A DNA stretch of 64,000 nt, taken from positions 1,606,649 through 1,670,648 of the forward strand of contig NZ_JABBGK010000001.1 of the NCBI RefSeq assembly GCF_012927355.1. The letters are read 5' to 3'. A program made the position numbers and the translations under genes. Under the pieces are notes generated by a model. That model had not been told where the DNA came from and made no database searches. It saw only the letters and a list, made by a program, of their open reading frames with translations. Source of the stretch: Rhizobium terricola. Lineage in GTDB: Bacteria > Pseudomonadota > Alphaproteobacteria > Rhizobiales > Rhizobiaceae. Numbering within the stretch: position 1 is the first letter of the stretch; each line of letters opens with the position of its first letter. Positions 9,130 through 20,085 of this stretch are shown here, piece after piece.

Positions 9130-9399
9130 TCAGTCGAATTTGGGGACCACGTTGGGCAGGCTGTCGAGCCCGATGCCAAAGTACGTGGATGCGACATACC
9201 AGCCGGAAAAAATCAGTCCGGAGACCAGTGTCGTCACCAGAACGACCCGGCCGCCCCGGAAACGGGCCGGCGCACTTTCGACACTGCCCGGCACCACTTC
9301 ATTTGCTTCAGCCTGCGTCTTCATGCCAATCGGCAGGACGGCGAAAAGCGTGATCCACCAGATGACGAAATAGATGGCAAAGGCGGACAGAATGGGCAT
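9130..9399 (-). CDS. DUF1467 family small membrane protein
   Basis: An 89-residue protein with two predicted membrane helices (LSAFAIYFVIWWITLFAVLP at the start, and VVLVTTLVSGLIFSGWYVAS near residue 60). The IYFVIWW...LPIGMKTQ pattern is typical of DUF1467, a family of unknown function confined mostly to Alphaproteobacteria. The ATG at 9399 (MPILSAF) is preferred to one 11 codons upstream because the membrane helix starts directly after it. It is the last gene of the minus-strand block behind methylmalonyl-CoA epimerase, separated by 96 bases, and ends at a hairpin. Confidence 0.8.
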   Translation of the reverse strand: MPILSAFAIYFVIWWITLFAVLPIGMKTQAEANEVVPGSVESAPARFRGGRVVLVTTLVSGLIFSGWYVASTYFGIGLDSLPNVVPKFD

Positions 9400-9495
9400 C
9401 GCGTGCGGGCCTCGCTGGCTGACCGGCGCCACCTGGCACCGGGAACGGCCGACTTATAGGTCGGGAACGGCCGGAGTGCAATTCGGCGTCAGACC

Positions 9496-9900
9496 TCAGA
9501 CTTGCTCGAGCTCGATGAGGGTGCCGTAGAAATCCTTGGGGTGAAGGAAGAGCACCGGCTTTCCATGGGCGCCGATCTTCGGCTCACCGCCGCCGAGCAC
9601 CCGCGCGCCGCCGCTTGCCAGCTGGTCGCGCGCGGCAAGGATATCCTCAACCTCGTAGCAGATATGGTGCATGCCGCCGCCGGGGTTCTTGGCCAGGAAT
9701 GCGGCGATCGGAGAATCGGCGCCGAGCGGTTCAAGCAGTTCGATCTTGGTGTTCGGCAGTTCAACGAAGACCACGGTCACGCCGTGTTCCGGCAGGGCCT
9801 GTGTAGCCGACACGCTGGCGCCGAGTGTGTCGCGGTAAGAGGCGGTTGCGGCCGCCAGATCCGGAACGGCGATGGCGACGTGATTGACGCGTCCAAGCAT
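9496..9900 (-). CDS. mce: Methylmalonyl-CoA epimerase
   Basis: VOC-fold enzyme, 134 residues, that interconverts (R)- and (S)-methylmalonyl-CoA in propionate and branched-chain catabolism. The start MLGRVNHVAIAVPDL contains the first metal-binding His. The later residues MHHICYEVEDI and the terminal FLHPKDFYGTLIELEQV supply the second His and the Glu. The length and these motifs fit epimerase better than a generic glyoxalase. It follows RNase J by 61 bases in the same direction and probably shares its transcript. Confidence 0.88.
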   Translation of the reverse strand: MLGRVNHVAIAVPDLAAATASYRDTLGASVSATQALPEHGVTVVFVELPNTKIELLEPLGADSPIAAFLAKNPGGGMHHICYEVEDILAARDQLASGGARVLGGGEPKIGAHGKPVLFLHPKDFYGTLIELEQV

Positions 9901-9961
9901 GAACTTACTCCTCGATGACGAAACGGCGCCGAAGCTATACCAGCTTCCGCGCCCCCGTCAC

Positions 9962-11629
9962 TCAGACTTTGGTCACGAAGACGGTGACCACGGGCTTCTT
10001 GCCCCAGGCATCATTTGCGGTGCCGCGAACGGCGCGCCGGATGCTTTCGCGCAGCATCTCCAGATCTTTGCGGCGCGCACGCGGAATACTCTCCACTGCC
10101 CCCAGGACGGCGTCATAGAGCGTGTCCTCCATGCTTTCGCCCTCGTCGTCGAACTCAGGCAAGCCGAACGGCACGAGCTCGGGATCGCCAGCAAATTCGT
10201 AGCGGCTGTCGAGCAGGACATTGACCGCGACATGGCCGACATAAGACAGCTTCCGGCGGTTCGAAATGCCCATCTCGTCGAGATCCCCGACCAGCTTTCC
10301 GTCCTTGTAGACGCGGCCATGCGGAACCTGATCGATTACCTCGGCCGGACCGGGTGCCAGACGCAGCATGTCGCCGTTGCGCACGCGCGGCACGGTCTCG
10401 ATGCCGGCCTGCAATGCGAGTTCCCCCTGGGCGATCAGATGCGCGGCCTCTCCGTGGACAGGCACCAGAACCTTCGGCTTGGTCCACTCGTACATCTGCA
10501 GCAGTTCATTGCGCCGCGGATGACCGGAGACGTGCACAAGCGCCTCACTGTCGGTGACGATGTGGATGCCCTGCTCGACGAGACCGTTCTTGATGTCGAG
10601 GATCGCCTTCTCGTTGCCCGGGATGGTTCGCGAGGAGAACACCACGGTGTCGCCGGCAGTCAGCGCGACATTGCGCATCTCGTCGCGGGCGATTTTCGCC
10701 AGCGCCGCGCGCGGTTCACCCTGGCTGCCGGTCAGGATCACGACGACCTTGTCGCGCGGAATGAAGCCGAATTCGTCCTCGGCGATGAAGGGCTTCAGGC
10801 CTTCCATCAGCCCGAGATCGTCGGCAACAGCGACGACGCGCTTCAGCGAACTGCCGAGCAGCAGGACCTCGCGGCCGGCCGCCTCGGCTGCCTGCGCGAT
10901 CGAGCGGATACGCCCGACATTCGACGAAAAGGTCGTGATCGCAACGCGGCCCTCGGCCGCCTCGATGATCTTGCGCAGCCCTTCAGAAACTTGCTCCTCG
11001 GAGGGAGACACGCCATCACGCATCGCGTTCGTGCTGTCGCAGAGAACGGCGAGAACACCCTCCTCACCGATCGCACGGAACCGGGCCTCGTCGGTCAACG
11101 GTCCCAGCGAGGGATCGTGGTCGATCTTCCAGTCGCCGGTGTGGATGACGTTGCCGAGCGGTGTGCGGATGACGAGCGACATCGGCTCGGGGATCGAATG
11201 GTTGACTCCAACGGCCTCGATGGAGAACGGGCCGACATTGATGCGATCGCCGGCTTTGAACGGCGTGATCGGGATCTCCGCGCGCGAGCCTTCGTAGTCG
11301 CGCTTGGCCTCCAGCATGCCCGCCGTGAAGCCGGATGCGTAGACGGGCACGTTGAGGCCCGGCCAGGTGTCGTTCAGGCCGCCATAGTGGTCTTCGTGCG
11401 CATGGGTGATGATGATCGCCTTGAGCTTGTTCTTGCGCGCGGCGATGAAGCTGATATCGGCAAGCACGAGATCGACGCCCGGCAGTTCCGGCCCCGGAAA
11501 GGTCACGCCGCAATCGACCATGATCCATTCGCGGTTCGACGGCGCACCATAGCCGTAGAGCGCGAGGTTCATACCGATTTCGCCGACGCCGCCCAGCGGC
11601 ACGAACACCAGTTCTTCGTTGTTTGCCAT
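9962..11629 (-). CDS. rnj: Ribonuclease J
   Basis: Metallo-beta-lactamase/beta-CASP ribonuclease that acts as an endonuclease and 5'-3' exonuclease in rRNA and mRNA processing. The 555 residues have the zinc motif HAHEDH at residues 76-81, then the beta-CASP domain with GSQGEPRAAL and VSGHPRRNEL, and a C-terminal domain. The ATG at 11629 (MANNEELVFVPLGG) is the conserved start. It lies between birA and mce; the gap to birA is 17 bases, so co-transcription is likely. Rhizobia have RNase J as their single enzyme of this family. Confidence 0.93.
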   Translation of the reverse strand: MANNEELVFVPLGGVGEIGMNLALYGYGAPSNREWIMVDCGVTFPGPELPGVDLVLADISFIAARKNKLKAIIITHAHEDHYGGLNDTWPGLNVPVYASGFTAGMLEAKRDYEGSRAEIPITPFKAGDRINVGPFSIEAVGVNHSIPEPMSLVIRTPLGNVIHTGDWKIDHDPSLGPLTDEARFRAIGEEGVLAVLCDSTNAMRDGVSPSEEQVSEGLRKIIEAAEGRVAITTFSSNVGRIRSIAQAAEAAGREVLLLGSSLKRVVAVADDLGLMEGLKPFIAEDEFGFIPRDKVVVILTGSQGEPRAALAKIARDEMRNVALTAGDTVVFSSRTIPGNEKAILDIKNGLVEQGIHIVTDSEALVHVSGHPRRNELLQMYEWTKPKVLVPVHGEAAHLIAQGELALQAGIETVPRVRNGDMLRLAPGPAEVIDQVPHGRVYKDGKLVGDLDEMGISNRRKLSYVGHVAVNVLLDSRYEFAGDPELVPFGLPEFDDEGESMEDTLYDAVLGAVESIPRARRKDLEMLRESIRRAVRGTANDAWGKKPVVTVFVTKV

Positions 11630-11646
11630 TCTGTCCCTGATCCAGT

Positions 11647-12414
11647 TCACCCGAAGAAGACGTCGCCTGCCGCGATCGCCATGCGGCCGTCTTCGCCACG
11701 GTCGAGTATCAGCATGCCTTTATCATCGATTCCGGAAAAGTAACCGGAAATCGACCGGTCCGGCAGGTTCACCGTGATTTTTTCGCCGATGCCACAGGCG
11801 ACCCGGCGCCAGAGCTCCGCAACCTTCGTGACACCCCTGCCCTGGTCCCAGATCGCCAGAATGTCGGCCATCGCGGCGAAGAGGTGGCTGAAGAGTTCCT
11901 GCGGCGATACGGCGGCACCATGGTCCGCGAGGCTGGTAACCGGATAGGCCGTCTCGTCGGGCTTCACCTTGATGTTGATGCCGATGCCGATCACCAGGGC
12001 CTGTCGACCGTCCGGCAGGCGTTCGCCCTCCAGCAGAATGCCGCAGGTCTTCCGGCGCCCGATCAGGATGTCGTTCGGCCACTTGACCTCGAGCGGCGGG
12101 GCATCGAGTGGCAGGACGGCACGAACGGCCGAATGGACCGCCAGCGCGACCGCGAGCGGCAGCGAAGGCAAGCGCTCCATCGGCGCAGGATCGATCAACA
12201 GAAGCGAGGCATAGAGATTGCCAGGCTCGGAGGCCCAGCTGCGGCCACGGCGGCCGCGGCCGCCGGTCTGGCTGTCCGCGGTGATCCAGAGAAAACCGCG
12301 ATCGCCCGCGCGAGCGCGGGCGAGGCATTCCGAGTTGGTCGACGCCACGGCGCCGAGGGCTTCGTGCCGGAAGTCGTCGAACGACAAGCGGCGATGTCCG
12401 TCGCGGAGGCTCAA
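11647..12414 (-). CDS. birA: Biotin-[acetyl-CoA-carboxylase] ligase BirA
   Basis: Attaches biotin to carboxylase carrier proteins. The 255 residues contain the substrate-binding pattern STNSECL, the biotin loop [10 protein letters not shown] and the KWPNDILIG motif. There is no N-terminal DNA-binding domain, so this is the monofunctional enzyme and not a repressor. The start is a TTG at 12414 that overlaps the nuoN stop by four bases (TTGA), which suggests translational coupling; no ATG precedes the conserved core. It is the first non-Nuo gene after the complex I genes. Confidence 0.9.
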   Translation of the reverse strand: MSLRDGHRRLSFDDFRHEALGAVASTNSECLARARAGDRGFLWITADSQTGGRGRRGRSWASEPGNLYASLLLIDPAPMERLPSLPLAVALAVHSAVRAVLPLDAPPLEVKWPNDILIGRRKTCGILLEGERLPDGRQALVIGIGINIKVKPDETAYPVTSLADHGAAVSPQELFSHLFAAMADILAIWDQGRGVTKVAELWRRVACGIGEKITVNLPDRSISGYFSGIDDKGMLILDRGEDGRMAIAAGDVFFG

Positions 12415-13856
12415 TTAAAGAGCGTCTTGGCAGCGGCCTCGGCGGCAGCGCCGAGCGGGCCGCCGACGAGTACGTAGCCGATGACGAACAGCCCGGAGAG
12501 GCCGAAGACGAGACGAAGCTCGCCGGCAATCCGCGAGAACTCACCCTTGGCGTCGTCGAACCACATGACCTTCACGACACGCAGGTAGTAGAAGGCGCCG
12601 ACGACCGATGCGAGCACACCGATGATGGCAAGCGCGTAGAGCTTGGCCTCGATGGCGGCGACGAAGACGAAGTACTTTCCGAAGAAGCCTGCGAGCGGCG
12701 GAATGCCGGCCAGCGAGAACATCAGCGCGGTCAGAACGAGCGCCATGAATGGCTTCGTGGTGGAGAGGCCGGCGAGATCGTCGATATTCTCGACATTGCC
12801 GCCTTCCTTCTGCTTCATCGCCATGATGCAGGCGAAGGTGCCGAGCGTCATGATCAGGTAGATCAGCATATAGGTGATGACGCCGCTGACGCCGGTTTCC
12901 GTGCCGGCGGCGAGGCCGACGAGCGCGTAGCCCATGTGACCGATCGACGAATAGGCCATCAGTCGCTTGATGTTGCGCTGGCCGATCGCGGCAAAGGAAC
13001 CGAGCAGCATCGAGGCGATCGAGATGAACACGATGATCTGCTGCCATTCGGCGAAGACCGGCATGAAGGCGTCGACGACGATGCGGACGAGGATCGCCAT
13101 GGCGCCGATCTTCGGAGCGGCAGCCAGGAAGGCGGTGACCGGGGTCGGCGCACCTTCATAGACGTCCGGCGTCCACATGTGGAACGGAACGGCGGAGATC
13201 TTGAAGGCCAGGCCCGCGAGGATGAAGACCAGACCGAAGATCAGGCCCAGGCCCGGCTTGCCGGCGGTCAGCACGGCGGCGATTTCCTGGAAGCCGATAT
13301 TGCCGGTGAAACCGTAGACCAGCGACATGCCGTAAAGCAGCATGCCCGACGAGAGAGCGCCAAGCACGAAGTACTTGAGGCCCGCTTCCGTCGAACGCAG
13401 GCTGTCGCGGTTGATCGCGGCGACCACGTAGAGGGCGAGCGACTGCAGTTCCAGCGACAGGTAGAGCGAGATCAGGTTGTTGGCCGAGATCATCAGCATG
13501 ATGCCGAGGGTGGCGAGAACCAGCAGGACCGGAAACTCGAACTTGTCGAGCTGGTCGCGGCGGGCATGGCCGACGGCCATGATCATGGCGGTGATCGAAC
13601 CGACCAGCGCCAGGATCTTCATGAAACGGGCAAAGCCATCGGAGAGATAGGCACCACCGAAGGCGGTACCTTCCGCCGGGAAGGCCAGGAGCCAGCCACC
13701 CGAGATGATCAGCAATGCGACTGCCAGGCCCATCACGGTGCTCGCCGAGCGTTCGCCAGCGAAGACGCCGATCATCAGCAACGCCAGAGCGCCGACCGCG
13801 AGGATCAGTTCCGGCGTGACCAGATGCAGACTTGCGAGGAGAGTTTCAGCGGTCAT
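12411..13856 (-). CDS. nuoN: NADH-quinone oxidoreductase subunit N
   Basis: Proton-pumping antiporter-like membrane subunit of complex I, 481 residues with about 14 helices. The family pattern is seen in [13 protein letters not shown], in [27 protein letters not shown] and in the C-terminal [10 protein letters not shown]. The ATG at 13856 is preferred over a TTG two codons upstream. It is the last nuo gene and overlaps the birA start by four bases. Confidence 0.96.
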   Translation of the reverse strand: MTAETLLASLHLVTPELILAVGALALLMIGVFAGERSASTVMGLAVALLIISGGWLLAFPAEGTAFGGAYLSDGFARFMKILALVGSITAMIMAVGHARRDQLDKFEFPVLLVLATLGIMLMISANNLISLYLSLELQSLALYVVAAINRDSLRSTEAGLKYFVLGALSSGMLLYGMSLVYGFTGNIGFQEIAAVLTAGKPGLGLIFGLVFILAGLAFKISAVPFHMWTPDVYEGAPTPVTAFLAAAPKIGAMAILVRIVVDAFMPVFAEWQQIIVFISIASMLLGSFAAIGQRNIKRLMAYSSIGHMGYALVGLAAGTETGVSGVITYMLIYLIMTLGTFACIMAMKQKEGGNVENIDDLAGLSTTKPFMALVLTALMFSLAGIPPLAGFFGKYFVFVAAIEAKLYALAIIGVLASVVGAFYYLRVVKVMWFDDAKGEFSRIAGELRLVFGLSGLFVIGYVLVGGPLGAAAEAAAKTLFN

Positions 13857-13874
13857 GTCCAAGGGATCCTGTCG

Positions 13875-15386
13875 TCAGTTCGCGGTGAGCGCAACGGATT
13901 GCGCTGCCTGCAGTGCTGCGTCGTAGTTGTTGACGAGAAGGTCGACCGATGCGGCCGTCGCGTCGAAGATCGGAGCCGGATAGACGCCGAAGAAGATGGT
14001 CAGCGCAATCAGCGGGTAAAGGATGAGCTTTTCGCGGCCCGACAGATCGAGCATCGCTTTCACGCTTTCCTTCTCGAGTGCACCGAAGACCACCCGGCGA
14101 TAGAGCCAGAGCGAGTAGCCGGCCGAGAAGATCACACCGGTGGCGGCGAAGAGTGCAACCCAGGTGTTGGCACGGAAGACGCCGATCAGGGTCAGGAATT
14201 CGCCGATGAAGCCGGAGGTGCCCGGAAGGCCGACGTTCGCCATGGTGAAGACCATAAAGGCAACCGCATATTTCGGCATGTTGTTGGCCAGGCCGCCATA
14301 GGCCGCGATCTCGCGGGTGTGGAGGCGGTCATAGATGACGCCGACGCAGAAGAAGAGCGCGGCGGAAACGAAGCCGTGGCTGATCATCTGGAAGATCGCA
14401 CCCTGCACGCCCTGCGTATTGGCGGCAAACGTACCCATGGTCACATAACCCATGTGGGCAACCGACGAGTAGGCGATGACCTTCTTCATGTCCTCCTGCA
14501 TCATCGCCACCAGCGAGGTGTAGACGATCGCGATGACGGAGAGCGTGAAGACCAGCGGCGCGAAGTAGTCGGAGGCGAGCGGGAACATCGGCACCGAGAA
14601 GCGCAGAAGACCGTAGCCGCCGAGCTTCAGCAGGATGCCGGCAAGGATCATCGAGCCGGCGGTCGGTGCCTGCACGTGCGCGTCCGGCAGCCAGGTGTGC
14701 ACGGGCCACATCGGCATCTTCACGGCGAAGGAGGCGAAGAAGGCGAGCCACAGCCAGGTCTGCATTTCGGCCGGGAACTTGTGGCCGAGCAGCTGGGTGA
14801 TGTCGGTCGTGCCGGCGTTCCAGTACATCGCCATGATGGCGAGCAGCATCAGGACCGAGCCGAGCAGCGTGTAGAGGAAGAACTTGTAGGAAGCGTAGAC
14901 GCGATCCTTGCCGCCCCAGACACCGATGATGATGAACATCGGGATGAGGCCGGCTTCGAAGAAGACGTAGAAGAGAACGATGTCGAGCGACACGAAGACG
15001 CCGATCATCAGCGTTTCCAGGATCAGGAACGCGATCATGTATTCCTTCAGACGCTTCTCGACCGAGACCCAGCTGGCGAGAATGCAGAAGGGCATCAGAA
15101 GCGTGGTCAGGATGACGAACAGCATGGAGATGCCGTCGACGCCGAGGTGATAGGCAATCCCGGTGCCGAGCCATTCATGCTTCTCGACCATCTGGAAACC
15201 GGCATTCGAATTGTCGAAGCCGATCCAGACGAACAGCGAGACGACGAAGGTGAATACCGTCGTCAGCAGCGCCACGCTGCGGATGTTGCGGCGGCCAAGT
15301 TCCGTGTCCTGCCGCGTCAGGAGCAGCAGCAGCACGCCGACCAGCGGCAGGAAGGTGACCGTTGAAAGAATGGGCCAATCGGTCAT
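13875..15386 (-). CDS. nuoM: NADH-quinone oxidoreductase subunit M
   Basis: Second antiporter-like proton channel subunit, 503 residues, about 14 helices. Characteristic stretches are [17 protein letters not shown] with the conserved Glu on helix 5, [22 protein letters not shown] with the conserved Lys, and [13 protein letters not shown]. Its ATG overlaps the nuoL stop (TGATG), so translation is probably coupled. The gap to nuoN is 18 bases. Confidence 0.97.
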   Translation of the reverse strand: MTDWPILSTVTFLPLVGVLLLLLTRQDTELGRRNIRSVALLTTVFTFVVSLFVWIGFDNSNAGFQMVEKHEWLGTGIAYHLGVDGISMLFVILTTLLMPFCILASWVSVEKRLKEYMIAFLILETLMIGVFVSLDIVLFYVFFEAGLIPMFIIIGVWGGKDRVYASYKFFLYTLLGSVLMLLAIMAMYWNAGTTDITQLLGHKFPAEMQTWLWLAFFASFAVKMPMWPVHTWLPDAHVQAPTAGSMILAGILLKLGGYGLLRFSVPMFPLASDYFAPLVFTLSVIAIVYTSLVAMMQEDMKKVIAYSSVAHMGYVTMGTFAANTQGVQGAIFQMISHGFVSAALFFCVGVIYDRLHTREIAAYGGLANNMPKYAVAFMVFTMANVGLPGTSGFIGEFLTLIGVFRANTWVALFAATGVIFSAGYSLWLYRRVVFGALEKESVKAMLDLSGREKLILYPLIALTIFFGVYPAPIFDATAASVDLLVNNYDAALQAAQSVALTAN

Positions 15387-17386
15387 CAGAAGGAACTCCC
15401 GAGCATCATCCAGGTAACGAGGGCTGCGACACCGATCAGCATCGCAAAGGCATAGTGGTAGAGGTAACCCGACTGCAGGCGGACGACCTTCTGGGTCAGA
15501 CCAGCGACGCCGGCGGCGACGCCGTTCGGGCCGTAGGCGTCGATGACACCGATGTCACCCTTCTTCCAGAAGAAGCGGCCAAGGGCCTTGGCGGAGCGCA
15601 CGAACAGGAAGTCGTAGAGCTCGTCGAAGTACCACTTGTTGAGCAGGAACTGGTAGAGAACGCGGTGCTGCTCGGCGAGGACCTTCGGCGTCGAGGGCGA
15701 CTTGATGTACATGTACCAAGCGGTGAGCAGACCGGCGACCATCGCCACGAACGGGCTCCACTTCACCCACAGCGGGACGTGGTGGAACTCTTCGAGGATC
15801 TCGTTGTGCTCGGCGGTGAAGAGCGCGCCCTTCCAGAACTCGGCATATTCGTGGCCAAAGAAGTAGCCTTCGAAGACGACGCCGGCAAAGACCGCACCGA
15901 CCGCGAGGAGGATGAGCGGGAACAGCATGACCATCGGCGATTCATGCACATGGTGCATGACGTCCGCGGAAGCGCGGGGCTTGCCGAAGAAGGTCATGAA
16001 GATCAGGCGCCACGAGTAGAAGCTGGTGAACAGCGCGGCGATGACCAGGAGCGTGAAGGCGAAGCCGGAGACTGCCGAATGCGAGGCATAGGCGGACTCG
16101 ATGATCACGTCCTTGGAGAAGAAGCCGGCAAAGCCGAGCATCGTTCCCGGGATGCCGACGCCCGTGATGGCGAGCGTACCGAGGATCATCATCCAGAAGG
16201 TCACCTTGATGTGCGGACGAAGGCCGCCCATGTAACGCATGTCCTGCTCGCCATCGACGGCGTGGATGACCGAACCGGCGCAAAGGAACAGGAGCGCCTT
16301 GAAGAAGGCGTGCGTGAACAGGTGGAAGACGGCGCCGCCATAGGCCCCTACCCCCAGCGCCACGAACATGTAGCCGAGCTGCGAGCAGGTCGAATAGGCG
16401 ATGACGCGCTTGATGTCGTTCTGCACGAGACCGACGGTCGCGGCGAAGAAGGCGGTGATCGCGCCGATCAGCGTGACGACGGTCAGCGCGTCCGGCGACA
16501 GCTCGAACAGCGGCGACATGCGGGCGACGAGGAAGACGCCGGCGGTGACCATGGTTGCGGCATGAATGAGCGCAGACACCGGGGTCGGGCCTTCCATGGC
16601 GTCCGGCAGCCAGGTGTGCAGCAGGAACTGGGCCGACTTACCCATGGCGCCCATGAAGAGCAGCAGGCAGACGGCCGTGATCGCATGGGCCTTGTCGAGA
16701 TTCATGCCGAAGAGGTTGATGACCGCTTCGGTGCTTTCGGCACCCTCGTGCGGCAGATAGGTCTGTGCCGCGGCGAAGATGGTCTCGAAGTTGATCGAGC
16801 CGAACAGAACGAAGACGCCCGAGATGCCGAGAATGAAGCCGAAGTCGCCGACGCGGTTGACGATGAAGGCCTTCATGGCAGCAGCGCTCGCCGAGGGCTT
16901 CTTGAACCAGAAACCGATCAGCAGATAGGACGCGAGGCCCACGCCTTCCCAGCCGAAGAACATCTGCAGCAGATTGTCGGACGTCACCAGCATCAGCATG
17001 GCGAAGGTGAACAGCGACAGATAGGAGAAGAAGCGCGGCCGATGCGGATCGTGGTGCATGTAGCCGATCGAGTAGACATGGACGAGCGTCGAAACCGTGT
17101 TGACGACGACCAGCATGACGGCGGTCAGTGTATCGATGCGCAGCGACCATTCGACGTCGATGCCGCCGGACTGGATCCAGCGCAGCACGGAGACCTTGAT
17201 GACTTCATGGCCTTCGCCGTGGGCGAGCGCCACGTTGAAGAAGACGATCCAGGACAGGACCGCCACGATGACCATCAGACCGGTGGTGACGTATTCGGAA
17301 GCCTTGGCGCCGATCTGGCGGCCGAACAGGCCTGCGATGATCGAACCGATCAGGGGAAGAAAGACGATAGCCTTGTAGAGCAGCAT
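15386..17386 (-). CDS. nuoL: NADH-quinone oxidoreductase subunit L
   Basis: Largest antiporter-like subunit, 666 residues, with about 14 core helices plus the long amphipathic lateral helix and terminal anchor that run along NuoM and NuoN. Motifs are [38 protein letters not shown] and [15 protein letters not shown]. The C-terminal part (from about residue 540) holds the lateral helix. It starts 7 bases after nuoK and overlaps nuoM by one base. Confidence 0.97.
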   Translation of the reverse strand: MLLYKAIVFLPLIGSIIAGLFGRQIGAKASEYVTTGLMVIVAVLSWIVFFNVALAHGEGHEVIKVSVLRWIQSGGIDVEWSLRIDTLTAVMLVVVNTVSTLVHVYSIGYMHHDPHRPRFFSYLSLFTFAMLMLVTSDNLLQMFFGWEGVGLASYLLIGFWFKKPSASAAAMKAFIVNRVGDFGFILGISGVFVLFGSINFETIFAAAQTYLPHEGAESTEAVINLFGMNLDKAHAITAVCLLLFMGAMGKSAQFLLHTWLPDAMEGPTPVSALIHAATMVTAGVFLVARMSPLFELSPDALTVVTLIGAITAFFAATVGLVQNDIKRVIAYSTCSQLGYMFVALGVGAYGGAVFHLFTHAFFKALLFLCAGSVIHAVDGEQDMRYMGGLRPHIKVTFWMMILGTLAITGVGIPGTMLGFAGFFSKDVIIESAYASHSAVSGFAFTLLVIAALFTSFYSWRLIFMTFFGKPRASADVMHHVHESPMVMLFPLILLAVGAVFAGVVFEGYFFGHEYAEFWKGALFTAEHNEILEEFHHVPLWVKWSPFVAMVAGLLTAWYMYIKSPSTPKVLAEQHRVLYQFLLNKWYFDELYDFLFVRSAKALGRFFWKKGDIGVIDAYGPNGVAAGVAGLTQKVVRLQSGYLYHYAFAMLIGVAALVTWMMLGSSF

Positions 17387-17393
17387 AACCGTA

Positions 17394-17702
17394 TCAGCCC
17401 TTCATCACATTGATGTCTTCGACGGCGATCGAGCCGCGATTACGATAGAAGACGACGAGAATTGCCAGACCGATCGCCGCTTCGGCAGCCGCCACGGTCA
17501 GGATGAAAAGGGCGAAGACCTGGCCGACCATGTCGCCGAGAAAGTGCGAGAAGGCCACCATGTTGACATTGACGGCGAGCAGGATGAGCTCGACCGACAT
17601 CAGGATGATGATGACGTTCTTGCGGTTCAGGAAGATACCGAAGACGCCGAGCGTGAAGAGAAGCGCGCTGACCGTCAGGTAGTGGGAAAGACCGATTTCC
17701 AT
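17394..17702 (-). CDS. nuoK: NADH-quinone oxidoreductase subunit K
   Basis: Small membrane subunit, 102 residues with three helices. The conserved Glu residues of the central proton path lie in [12 protein letters not shown] and [13 protein letters not shown]. The start [11 protein letters not shown] is the normal alphaproteobacterial one. It lies 28 bases after nuoJ. Confidence 0.97.
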   Translation of the reverse strand: MEIGLSHYLTVSALLFTLGVFGIFLNRKNVIIILMSVELILLAVNVNMVAFSHFLGDMVGQVFALFILTVAAAEAAIGLAILVVFYRNRGSIAVEDINVMKG

Positions 17703-17730
17703 ATTCTTGTTCCTTGACCTCTCAGCTGCC

Positions 17731-18345
17731 TCAGATGCCCTGGCCCGGCTTGACCTTGACCACCTTGACGGCGGTCTCGGGATTGCGGGCGACCTGTGTA
17801 GAAATATCCTGCCGCTTGATGTTCTCGCGGTGGCGGAGCGTCAGCACGATGGCGCCGATCATGGCCACCAGAAGCACCAGGCCGGCGATCTGGAAGAAAT
17901 AGACATAGTTCGTATAGAGCACGTCACCGAGGGCCGCCGTGTTGGTGCGTTCGGTCAGCGCCGGGATCGGCATGGTGATCGCGTTCGCAGCTTCCGGCGA
18001 AAGCGCGCTGCCGCCGATGACGATCATCAGCTCGGCTGCGACGACGATGCCGATCAGCGAGCCGATCGGGGCATACTTCAACGCGCCCGAGCGCAGCTCG
18101 GCGAAGTCGATGTCGAGCATCATCACGACGAAGAGGAAGAGAACCGCGACCGCGCCGACATAGACCACCAGCAGGATCATCGCCAGGAACTCCGCGCCGA
18201 CCAGCAGGAACAGACCCGAAGCGTTCACGAAGGTGAGGATCAGGAACAGGACCGAATGGACCGGGTTCCGTGCGGAAATGACCATGAACGCCGACGCTAC
18301 CGCGACAAAGGCGAAGAGATAGAAAAAGAGAGCCTGAAGACCCAT
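17731..18345 (-). CDS. nuoJ: NADH-quinone oxidoreductase subunit J
   Basis: Membrane subunit with five helices, 204 residues. [19 protein letters not shown] opens the first helix, and [18 protein letters not shown] marks helix 3, which changes conformation in the coupling cycle. The C-terminal cytoplasmic tail is longer than in E. coli (ends PGQGI). A 153-base gap with two small hairpins separates it from nuoI, wider than most in this operon. Confidence 0.96.
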   Translation of the reverse strand: MGLQALFFYLFAFVAVASAFMVISARNPVHSVLFLILTFVNASGLFLLVGAEFLAMILLVVYVGAVAVLFLFVVMMLDIDFAELRSGALKYAPIGSLIGIVVAAELMIVIGGSALSPEAANAITMPIPALTERTNTAALGDVLYTNYVYFFQIAGLVLLVAMIGAIVLTLRHRENIKRQDISTQVARNPETAVKVVKVKPGQGI

Positions 18346-18368
18346 GTTGGTGCCTTTTCATCTTCCCC

Positions 18369-18395
18369 CGGACAAGGGCCCCTGCCCTTTGTCCG
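18369..18395. repeat. Hairpin inside the nuo operon between nuoI and nuoJ
   Basis: CGGACAAGGG (18369-18378) pairs with CCCTTTGTCCG (18385-18395), with one bulged base. A second short inverted repeat, GACCGG/CCGGTC, lies at about 18407-18426. There is no T-run, so it is probably an mRNA-processing or stability element and not a terminator. Confidence 0.35.
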
Positions 18396-18498
18396 ATGAC
18401 GAACGACCGGCATCCCCACCGGTCGATACGCCCCGTTTAAAATTCTGCCGCGGCGGAGAAGCGTCCTGCCCTTCGCCATGGCCTCGTCACGCCGCTTA

Positions 18499-18990
18499 TC
18501 AGCGGTACGGTGCATCCAGCGCGATGTTGCGCGCGATTTCACGTTCCCAGCGGTCGCCGTTGTCGAGCAGCCGGGCCTTGTCGAAATAGAGCTCTTCGCG
18601 GGTCTCGGTGGCGAACTCGAAGTTCGGACCTTCCACGATGGCATCGACCGGGCAGGCTTCCTGGCAGAAGCCGCAATAGATGCACTTCACCATGTCGATG
18701 TCGTAGCGAACCGTGCGGCGGGTACCGTCGTTGCGGCGCGGGCCGGCCTCGATGGTGATCGCCTGGGCAGGACAGATCGCCTCGCACAGCTTGCAGGCGA
18801 TGCAACGCTCTTCGCCGTTCGGATAGCGGCGAAGCGCATGCTCGCCACGGAAGCGCGGGCTGACCGGGCCTTTTTCGAACGGATAGTTGATCGTCGCCTT
18901 GGGAGCGAAGAAGTAGCGCATCGACAGGAAGAAGGCGCCGACGAACTCTTTCAGGAACAGGGAACTGACAGCCTGGGAAAGACCAGCCAT
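18499..18990 (-). CDS. nuoI: NADH-quinone oxidoreductase subunit I
   Basis: Peripheral-arm ferredoxin-like subunit, 163 residues, carrying clusters N6a and N6b. The two 4Fe-4S motifs are [12 protein letters not shown] and [12 protein letters not shown]. The N-terminal amphipathic helix ([17 protein letters not shown]) contacts the membrane. The ATG at 18990 is the conserved start; an ATG four codons upstream is less likely. It follows nuoH by 39 bases. Confidence 0.97.
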   Translation of the reverse strand: MAGLSQAVSSLFLKEFVGAFFLSMRYFFAPKATINYPFEKGPVSPRFRGEHALRRYPNGEERCIACKLCEAICPAQAITIEAGPRRNDGTRRTVRYDIDMVKCIYCGFCQEACPVDAIVEGPNFEFATETREELYFDKARLLDNGDRWEREIARNIALDAPYR

Positions 18991-19029
18991 CTCAACCTCC
19001 AAATTTGCCGAGGAAACGGGTGGCCATGA

Positions 19030-20073
19030 TCACGCCCATCCCATGAACTTCAGCACGAATGCAACGATGACGACCATGGCGAGCGACAGCGGAAGGAAGA
19101 CCTTCCAGCCGAGGCGCATCAGCTGGTCGTAGCGGTAGCGCGGCACGAAGGCCTTCACCATGGCGAACATGAAGAACACCAGCGATGCCTTGAGCACGAA
19201 CCAGATGATACCCGGGACCCAGTTGAAGATCGCGATGTCGACCGGCGGCAGCCAGCCACCAAGGAACAGGATGGTGGTCAGCGAGCACATCAGGACGATG
19301 GCGGCGTATTCGCCGAGCATGAACATCATGTACGGGGTGGAGCCGTATTCGACCATGAAGCCGGCGACCAGTTCGGATTCCGCTTCCGGCAGGTCGAAGG
19401 GCGGACGGTTGGTTTCCGCGAGTGCCGAGATGAAGAAGATCACGAACATCGGGAAGAGCGCCAGCCAGTGCCAGTCGAGGAACGAGCTCGGCATGCCGAG
19501 CATCGTGCCGATGCCGTCCTTCTGCGCATAGACGATGTCGGTGAGGTTCAGCGAGCCGACGCAGAGCAGAACGGTGACGATGACGAAACCGATCGAGACT
19601 TCGTAGGACACCATCTGCGCCGCCGAACGGAGCGCACCGAGGAAGGGATACTTCGAGTTCGAAGCCCAGCCGCCCATGATGATGCCGTAGACTTCGAGCG
19701 AGGAGATCGCGAAGACGTAGAGAATGCCGACGTTGATGTTGGCGATCACCCAGCCGTCGGCGAGCGGCACGACGGCCCAGGTGGCGAGCGCCAGCGTCAC
19801 GGCGACGAGCGGAGCAAGCAGGAAGACGCCCTTGTTGGCGCCGGCCGGGATGACCGGCTCCTTGAACACGAACTTCAGAAGGTCGGCGAAGGACTGGAAC
19901 AGACCCCAGGGACCGACGACGTTCGGACCGCGGCGCATCTGGACGGCCGCCCAGATCTTGCGGTCGGCCAGAAGGATGTAGGCGATGAACAGCAGCAGGG
20001 CGACCAGCAGCAGAAGCGACTGGCCGATCATGATGGCCGCCGGCCAAACATAAGTGGAAACGAAACTATCCAT
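19030..20073 (-). CDS. nuoH: NADH-quinone oxidoreductase subunit H
   Basis: Membrane subunit forming part of the quinone chamber, 347 residues with eight helices. The signatures are [22 protein letters not shown] and [22 protein letters not shown], the conserved quinone-site loops. It starts 12 bases after nuoG. Confidence 0.97.
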   Translation of the reverse strand: MDSFVSTYVWPAAIMIGQSLLLLVALLLFIAYILLADRKIWAAVQMRRGPNVVGPWGLFQSFADLLKFVFKEPVIPAGANKGVFLLAPLVAVTLALATWAVVPLADGWVIANINVGILYVFAISSLEVYGIIMGGWASNSKYPFLGALRSAAQMVSYEVSIGFVIVTVLLCVGSLNLTDIVYAQKDGIGTMLGMPSSFLDWHWLALFPMFVIFFISALAETNRPPFDLPEAESELVAGFMVEYGSTPYMMFMLGEYAAIVLMCSLTTILFLGGWLPPVDIAIFNWVPGIIWFVLKASLVFFMFAMVKAFVPRYRYDQLMRLGWKVFLPLSLAMVVIVAFVLKFMGWA

Positions 20074-20085
20074 GATCCCCTGCCC

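Noticed and set aside
12936-17413. Two plus-strand open frames of 809 and 683 codons antisense to nuoN/M/L.
   Set aside because: They are repetitive in Asp, Arg, His and Glu with no hydrophobic core or motif, as expected from the complement of membrane-protein genes.
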